The position numbers and the translations under genes were made by a program. Below, piece by piece: positions 57,401-64,000 of a stretch of 64,000 nucleotides of DNA. How positions within the stretch are numbered: the first letter of the stretch is position 1; each line of letters opens with the position of its first letter. Origin of the DNA: Leptodontidium sp. MPI-SDFR-AT-0119 (lineage: Eukaryota > Ascomycota > Leotiomycetes > Helotiales > Leptodontidiaceae); NCBI GenBank assembly GCA_020726505.1, contig JAHLEZ010000006.1, forward strand, positions 1,550,001 to 1,614,000, in the 5' to 3' direction. The notes under the pieces were generated by a model. That model was not told the origin of the DNA and ran no database searches. It was given only the letters and a program-made list of their open reading frames with translations.

Positions 57401-57870
57401 TCAGAGACTGGGTCTGTCAAAGTCGGTGCGCAAAATCTCCACTGGTCCCGACAGAAGTCGCTCAAGAAATTTGGATCCCCAGGAGCTTGTGGCCAATTCC
57501 GAGGAGGACTTTTCGAATCAAAAGGCAGCGCAATGTCCATCAAGGATTCATGGCGCGTAAAGTGTTTGATCCAGCTGCCCCTTCCCGAGTGGAGTAGAGT
57601 GCAGAAGACGGCGGTGTACCTGGGTATGATGTGACCTAGATTTACGAGCCCGCACTTCAACCCCTCAATGATGGCTTTTAGTTCCCGATAATGATGGCTC
57701 TCGAGGTACGTCTGGAGAAGGTCTCGGGGAACAAAAGCACGAGTTTTTGAAGGTATCGACTGGGAAGAATCGCCTGGGTCAATCACCTCCAACTCGCAAT
57801 GTCTCTTCACGTATTCCAAGAATCGCCCCCTCGCGGGGTCATAACTAGGCGGCTCCGCCTGATGCGCCAT
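54417..57870 (-). CDS. protein kinase - vWA domain fusion protein
   Basis: Minus-strand exons 57870-57268, 57202-56862, 56809-56640, 56566-55169, 55119-54604 and 54549-54417. The kinase has K214 in FVLKEYS, catalytic loop WHQDVKPEN (HxDxKPxN, ~316-324), DLG in place of DFG (KLADLGIS), the 'THTYGAPE' activation segment and IDIWSLGCIYSEA. A long Pro/Ser-rich linker (~480-800) follows, then a von Willebrand A-like domain beginning VFLVDDSFSM (D-x-S-x-S MIDAS, ~838-847). Two one-base excesses break the frame: an A after APE (56555-56557) and an A in a run of seven at 54825-54831. Removing both leaves 3159 nt, which divides evenly by three (~1052 aa). The first intron is GC-AG (GCAAGT). Function is likely signalling; partners unknown. 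Confidence 0.78.
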
Positions 57871-58574
57871 CGTGAATGAGCTCCAGCGTTGTCGCAATCA
57901 AGTTGATGGCGCAGAGGCAAGCAGGGGAGATGGATTTTGAGAGCATACAGTTGCGCATCCAAACGATAGGGACATTTGAAGAAACTTGTCGATGATGAAT
58001 GAGCAAGGCTGGGTCTCAGTGAACTGGAGAGAGCCTCATGGATGGCCGTGCTGCTTAGACCCAAAGCCCAGCTTGAAGCGGCGATGGACAGTATGCAGAC
58101 CGGCATCACATGGTAAGCAGCCCCCCAGGAAAGAACAGGGGATGCTCGGTGACCATCCAATCGAGTAGCACAATATTGTTCGGTCTGGGCCGTAGGGCCG
58201 TGCCAGTCAGTAAGTCATCCTGCGCAAAAGCTTGGTTCAATGAAAGTTTGGGATGCCTTTTTGGAGCCCTGTCTCAAGCATGCATCACTTTACTTAAGCA
58301 CAATATCCTACATGTTTTACGAAAACGCCCCCCAAAAAATTACATACGATTAAGAACAAATTTGAATGGTTTTCACCGCCACAAGAACTAAATCAGGGTC
58401 AAAGCTCCTCTCTCGCCTTGTTGAAAAGAGCGAAATATCAAAAATTCATCGAATATAACGGAAAGAGGCATGAACGAAACATCTCTCCAATGAATTATAT
58501 TTGCTACAAGTGAGTTTCCCTTCCCATAGGACTGTGATGCACCTTTTACTTTCCCATATTCTAGTTAAAAAATA
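57871..58574. other. intergenic, kinase promoter
   Basis: About 700 bases between the kinase start and the 3' end of the CorA-like gene. No gene. Short frames at 57986-58391 lack protein sense. Confidence 0.5.
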
Positions 58575-60721
58575 CTAATGGAGCCATCGACGAAAACTAC
58601 CCCCACCTTCCTGATCTTGCTTCCGATTGACATACCAGTAAACCAGCCACCAGGCGATGAATGTAATGGCCATCAGAGGCAGTGTAATAATCAGCCATAA
58701 TTGAAGTGCTCCAAGTTGAAAGACCTGTCCTGACTCTTGCTTAGAAGGAAACTTGATGATATCAGTGCTCATCACAGTCTGTTGTTATAGTCAGCCATCA
58801 TGTTTTCAATACGGATAGGATAAGATTAGTGCTGACGATTGCGGATATTGAGTCTAGGTATCTTACGGAGATGAATGTGCCAGGAAGGAAAAACAAGGTT
58901 ACGAGAGTGATCACTCTCATGGACACTGTCTCTTGTTTGGTTTTGACGGCAAGGAGATGCATTGCTTCGGTCATGGCCTGCATCTTGGATGCTGAGTGCT
59001 GCGAATTTGTGGCGAACTCCTTACTCGCCTCGATGTTTGAGATATTGAGAAGTCCAGAGAGCTACACCGGACATATGTTAGAGTATTCTCTCGACCATGA
59101 ACGGCAAACTTACAATGCTCTTCCTGGTTTCTAATAACCGAAGTAAGGTTTGAGCACTTGAATGCTGAATCTCCAGATCACCGATTATGTTCGAAATACG
59201 CTTTTCAAAATAAGCGACCTTATATTTGGATTCGGACCTGAGTTGAGGTGGGCATTCATCCGATGCAAGAACTGTCTGATAGTGCCTTCTTATATCTCTC
59301 ACAATTTTGATGTTCGCTTCGAGAATGAGGAGGACTTCGTTTGTCTTATCTTCAATGACCTGCACCTGCTGCAGAGTTCTTACTGAGAACACCTCATCTT
59401 TCTGAGGTTTCTGATAGATTGCTGGAGAGCTGACTGGACCCATTCCTGGTGGTAATACCGGTGGATCCAGGGGAGCTCCATCATCTAACGGAGACAACGG
59501 GGGTGATAGAGGGGACATCGGTGGCTGGGGGAAGGATGGCCGGTATTCTCCTTTCTCCATCGATGAGGTGGAGTTTGTCTGCTTTCGTGAAGAAGACAGC
59601 GTCCGCTTCGTGTAGTCCGACAATGTTCGGGTAATTGACTTTACGTGTGGTTTCACTTCTTGGAAGGTCTCTAGCTCGACAAAACTTAGAGCTTTTGGTA
59701 TGTCGACAATTAGAGCACGACGAGTGAGTCTTTGCAGCTCCTTTTCAAGGAACGTGAGGTACCATCTCCAGTCTTCATCGCACCAATCGCAAAGAACCAG
59801 GTGCATTTCGAGTGCTGAGCCAAGCGAGCTTGAGATAGATTCAAACGAGCTTAATTCGGACGAGGACGAGTCCCCATCAGAAGAGCTCGAAGCTGATCGC
59901 ACACGATCGCGAATTAGATGGCTGCCTTTCATCACAATCCAACACGATTTGCCGGTCTTCAGGTCGAAGGAATGGTAGACAGCAGTTTGACGGATGGACC
60001 ATGGAAAATCTCGATCCCTCTCCTTAGGCTCCACAGACTTCAAACTGTAACAAATCCTAATCTCCATTCCAGACCGCCCCAGCTCGGGTATGACCAGGCC
60101 TCCATCTGAGGTAGTCAATCGTGTGTCTTCTCTAAATCCACTGAAAAGAAGATCTTCGGCGTATTGCTGATGTCCGAATGGAAAGACAAAGTCCAGAAAA
60201 TTTGGCATCACTTGGTGATGCGTAAGTGCACGAACAAACATTTGCCTGCTGGTCCGTAGGCACTCGCGGGAATTGTATGCATGGATGAATCTGTACAGAA
60301 AGTTAATTAGGTGCTGGGATATAGCAGAATCTGCGGTGTCACCACCACTGTCTCAACTTACATGAAGCGGCATCTGGGATCGTCACGAACAAACAAGTGC
60401 TCTCCCTCAAGCCGCGCTATGAGCTCGAATTCGTTCGAAACACATGTGTTTTGAAATTCTACGATATTCGTTAGAAAGGTTGGGGAATTAATCTCTCAAA
60501 TTATCCGCCTCCCACTGACCTTTGGCATAGTCATCGTAGTCCCACAGATCAACGCTCGCCTTTCCATCATCGCAGAACAGTCTCCAATTATGACTGTTCA
60601 ATCGCTTCAAGTAACCGTCTAAATGATGCCTTGAAGTTGTCGGTCGAACCGTGTTCTTGGGGAAAGTTCCAGCTTTGAGTGTTGCTCTTTTGAGTAGTTC
60701 TTGATCAGTTAGTGTAGTCAT
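58575..60721 (-). CDS. CorA-like transporter-domain protein
   Basis: Minus-strand exons 60721-60520, 60458-60362, 60290-59114, 59061-58867 and 58778-58575 give 624 aa, all with GT-AG introns. The N-terminal and central parts are a soluble domain of the fungal CorA-like type ('HLDGYLKRLNSHNWRLF', 'DDPRCRFIFIHAYNSRECL') with a Ser-rich and Pro-rich linker and a long helical region ('TNEVLLILEANIKIVRDIR'). The C-terminus has two membrane helices, ~540-557 (MRVITLVTLFFLPGTFIS) and ~584-605, the hallmark of CorA. The canonical Gly-Met-Asn that follows TM1 in Mg2+ channels is not seen; TVMSTD stands at that place. Such proteins are abundant in these fungi and their ion selectivity is uncertain. Confidence 0.78.
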
Positions 60722-62710
60722 TTCTACACCTCTGCTACAAGTTAAACTTGTTCTTCTAACAAGACTTCATTGATGAGAAGAGATACGATATTGAGGATTG
60801 AGGGATAAATCTCCTATGTATATATTTACTGTTACGACTAAAGTGGCTGAGTACGAAAGCCATGAAGGACAGCCCTTTCCGCCAACCAATCGGGGCTGAA
60901 TATCTCACCCACCATGCCACAAGCACAGCACCTGCAGTTTTATGACCCACCCATCGTGGCCAAATAATCTCCCCTTCCCACTTCATTCTGCAGCTAGCCT
61001 CACACAAGCAAAGCCGTAAAACAAACCGTCCACACATCATCAGATAACAAGGAGATTCGTGAATTACATTGCCACTTCCCTGGCATATTTATGACACCTT
61101 CAAGCTGGTCCTATTGCCCTGCTGACATTTGTCGCCCTGTTATCCAGCTCTTTCATCCCTCGACATGCTCAGCCTTGCGCATGCCTCTTTCCGTGCCTAG
61201 CACGCAACAGAAGGAATCGGCCACGACCATGTCTTAAAAGTAGCCTTTCGCTTTCAACTCATTCTTCTCGACCTACGCACGAGTCAGCCTTAACGGTTTC
61301 CTTAATCTACAAAGTGCACCGCCTTACATCGGATAGTTTCCTTGGAACCCAATATTTGATCGTGTCGGAATCAGAGAACTGAGACACTTAGTACTCGTAC
61401 TCGTTAATTGAGGCTGTCGCGATTATACCTGTGTGTAGAAGTTCCAATTTCCAAAAAGACTCTTCAGGTACGTGTTAACGATATCGATCGTAAGACTATA
61501 CCGAGCTGTTGAATCCCAGTCGGCATGCGTCCAATCGAGTGTGCCCGACATCGTGAAAGTCAAGAGCTATGTGTACGCCGAGGCTTTGTGGTGGGTTGTT
61601 CTGGCCGAGTAAACTTTGCCGCCCGAAGATTAAGACGGAGGGGCTCCGTTGCTGCGCAAATATTGGGAAGCACATGGCTGAAGCTTGTCCTGGGGAAGAA
61701 AGCCTGACTTAATAGTCGGGGCTCTCCCGAGGCAAATTGATGCCTGTAAGGCAAAGGGCTGCTGCCTTCATGCAGGTTGAGTGGACGCCCAATCACCCAG
61801 CCACTGACATTCAGCCAGCTCATCGGCAGACAGAACAGCTGACCTTGAGGCTGAGAATGCCGTGATTGCTGCTGTGCTGTGTCACAAGCATCCTTCTATG
61901 AAATCGATCGGGAAATTCTCAAAGTGTTCAGAAAAAGGAATAACTTGTAAATAATTGTGAAACCTGGACTTGAAGGTCAAGTTACAGCACTTACTAGGCT
62001 ACTATCAAACAACTGGAAATGCCGACTTGTTCTACGACTAACAAACCCCATGTTAGCCATCAATTAGACAGGCGTGGCTACAACAAATGACCTTTCAATC
62101 CATAGTCCTCCTTCTGAACTCATCCCAAAAGGAATTAAAACCCATCCCAAGGCCAAAAAATGCCATGTGAGTCATGCCCTGCGAGATCGAGCCATCCTAA
62201 AGAGCCCAGTCATCGTAGAAAACATCACTAAACTGCTGTTCGTGTCAATTTCAATGTTAGGCAAGGTCTTTAGGAGAGGGGTGCCTTGCGTCAGAAGCAT
62301 TGTTGATGATCGTAGCAAAGACCATGATCTGCCTAGGAATATGTTTTTAGCAGCCCACAGCATAGGAGATAATCATAGCCGAGATCGAGAAGACTTAGAT
62401 GCTAGTGAAGCCGTGCCCAATGATGATGATCGCTTCCCACGGCCAATGTCTTCGACATCCGCCCACATTGACCCAAGTCAAATCAGTTACAGTCCCTTTT
62501 TTCATCAGTAGAAAACTCACAATTATCCAAATCAAACGAATACAAAGGTAGAAAAAGAGTGGTCAGCTTTATCTCCGCCTCTCTCACTTTTCTATACCTC
62601 ACAGTTGCTTTCATACTCTCCCAGTCGCGACACGATAATCAATGACCCCACCAACCACAAACGAAAATTAACATAAGAAGGTGCTTTGATCTAAGCTCTA
62701 CTCATTCACT
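60722..62710. other. long intergenic region
   Basis: About 2 kb between divergently placed neighbours. The frame 62074-62511 + (145 codons) has no recognisable sense and overlaps comparable frames on the other strand. No RNA gene recognised. Confidence 0.45.
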
Positions 62711-64000
62711 CTATATCCCAGAAAACCGCACAGAGCATTCTTCTTTATATGCCTTCAACTGCTCGATCTTCAGCTGTTTTATTGACTCCATCTCTACCCG
62801 TGCTTCATCGTCAAGCCAGTCAGCACTGATACTGCCATCATATAGTGCGGCCCAATAGACAGCGTCAATATCGAAACTCTTCCTTATTCCATAATTGAAC
62901 CAGAAGCGCCCACTCTTCCACGAGTCACGCATCCGGGTAGAAAGTCGTGGCCTAGCGGTTTCATTTCCCCTTGATTCTGATTTCGACTCTACTCGTTCCA
63001 CCAACCGCAAGAACTGCTCAATTATGGGCTCGTAGCGGGCTAAGAATTCTTCCATAGTGCGGTGCTCAAGCCACATGTCTGGCCCTAGTAGTAATAGCCA
63101 CCAAGGCGGGTCATATGCGAACTGGGCCGGCATGGCATTCGTGAATTCGAAATCCAGTACGGCGGTAATCTGGAGGGTTTTAGGATCTACGAGCATGTTC
63201 GAAGGTTGCAAGTCGTCACAGAAGGGTTTGAAGGGGCCAGCTTCTTCAATGCAGTACTGTGGGATAAGCTGCTTGAATCGATGACGGGCGATGAACCGCC
63301 TCTCAGCATCCTCCGGGTCGTCAGCAAGGTTGCGCTAGGTCCGAAGATGGATCAGGTGTTCGTTCGCGAGATTCTGGAAGTATTCGTTGACAGATGAAAA
63401 TTGTGCTATTGGGAATTTGCTAATAGGGTAGCCTGACACGGTAGCCAACTCGTTCATGTTGTAGGTGAGGGGTCGTCCAGTAACAGACCAGGTGTTCGAA
63501 GCCGGGTCCTCTGAGATGGCTCCAATGCCGGTGAAATCAAGCTCAGAAAGTTGAACCATATAATTGGCAAGTTGGCCATAGACAGTGTCTAGTGTAGTAC
63601 TGTCAATGTCCGTGTTCAGAACTATGTCCTCTTGATCATCTTCAGTCGGTTGCTTCAAGAGCGTCGATAGCCGCATCCCATCAACATAATAATGATGAAC
63701 GGGCCCAATTGGTGCGGGCTCTCCTCAGTTAGGCCCCAGCTGATCACGCGAGGGAGAGGAATAGTGGTGTTTTTACTGAGGTATTTCATGAACTGCACTT
63801 CGTTCGCGACCTTTTCATCCATGAGGGCAACCGCTGTGTGTCCTGGTTTCGGGAACCGTATAATGGCATTTGGACCTTCATCGCTGAATCTGATGCAGAT
63901 GCTGAGGTTGAAGGAACCCTTGAGATAGCGAACAAACTCTCCAGCTTTGCCTCCTTCCCGTCGAGATGCCGCAAAAGTTACTATTTCATCCCTTACGGCG
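62711..64000 (-). pseudogene. APH-family phosphotransferase gene, disrupted, cut by the right edge
   Basis: The frame is open from the right edge with N-lobe features of the aminoglycoside-phosphotransferase (APH) fold: 'FNLSICIRFSDEGPNAIIRF', 'VANEVQFMKYLSKNTTIPLP' and GPFII. A frameshift follows near 63690-63697, where one base appears to be missing, then YYVDGMRLSTLL. The next break is TAG 63337-63335, where fungal relatives have Gln (HLRTQRN). Sense continues to the stop at 62711. The Brenner-type loop reads 'FCDDLQPSNMLVD', so the first position is Cys rather than His, and the DFG equivalent is LDFEF. These fungal proteins phosphorylate unknown small molecules or proteins. Two breaks make this copy non-functional as read. 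Confidence 0.72.

Noticed and set aside
62074..62511. 145-codon open frame on the plus strand
   Set aside because: No recognisable domain or splice partner, and comparable frames overlap on the other strand. Chance is likely.

Overview
The window is a nuclear contig of a filamentous ascomycete (Pezizomycotina). Genes have short GT-AG introns of about 45-80 nt, and gene types include HET/NLR receptors, an LSm4 gene, fungal CorA-like transporters and large lineage-specific families. A helotialean (Leotiomycetes) origin is my inference from the style of the proteins and was not tested.

Layout. 0-5.5 kb: the 3' end of a GH13 alpha-glucosidase, convergent with a sucrose/alpha-glucoside transporter (five exons), then a GNAT acetyltransferase. 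7-16 kb: ordinary genes (BTB protein, two unknown proteins, an F-box protein, a DHA1-type MFS transporter). 17-21 kb: a homeodomain-like gene and a Zn-cluster-like gene, each interrupted. 22-28 kb: an AT-hook protein, a mitochondrial PPR protein and LSM4. 28.8-33.4 kb: two neighbouring decayed genes, a DHCR24-like FAD reductase and a phenylalanine/histidine ammonia-lyase. 36-41 kb: a secreted choice-of-anchor-B-type protein and a His/Pro-rich type I membrane protein. 41.5-53 kb is the accessory core: a HET-NB-ARC-TPR receptor with three identical 126-bp repeat units, a mutated pogo/Fot1-like transposon 160 bp upstream of it, and two broken genes that look like TET/JBP-family 2-oxoglutarate/Fe(II) oxygenases. 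54-64 kb: a kinase-vWA fusion, a CorA-like transporter and a broken APH-family gene that runs off the right edge.

Two patterns cross the window. (1) In several broken genes the interrupting stop sits where a Gln or Trp codon would complete the reading frame (CAA/CAG to TAA/TAG, TGG to TAG). That is the signature of C-to-T change at CpA, as in repeat-induced point mutation (RIP). It is clearest in the pogo element and the TET/JBP copies. (2) Several genes carry single-base frameshifts, many in short homopolymers. These could be real decay or consensus errors, and the sequence alone cannot separate the two. Two long poly-G tracts (33 and 26 G) also raise an assembly question.

Exon coordinates were derived by hand from splice consensus, frame continuity and protein sense. 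Where several exons are given, the summed length was checked to be divisible by three.
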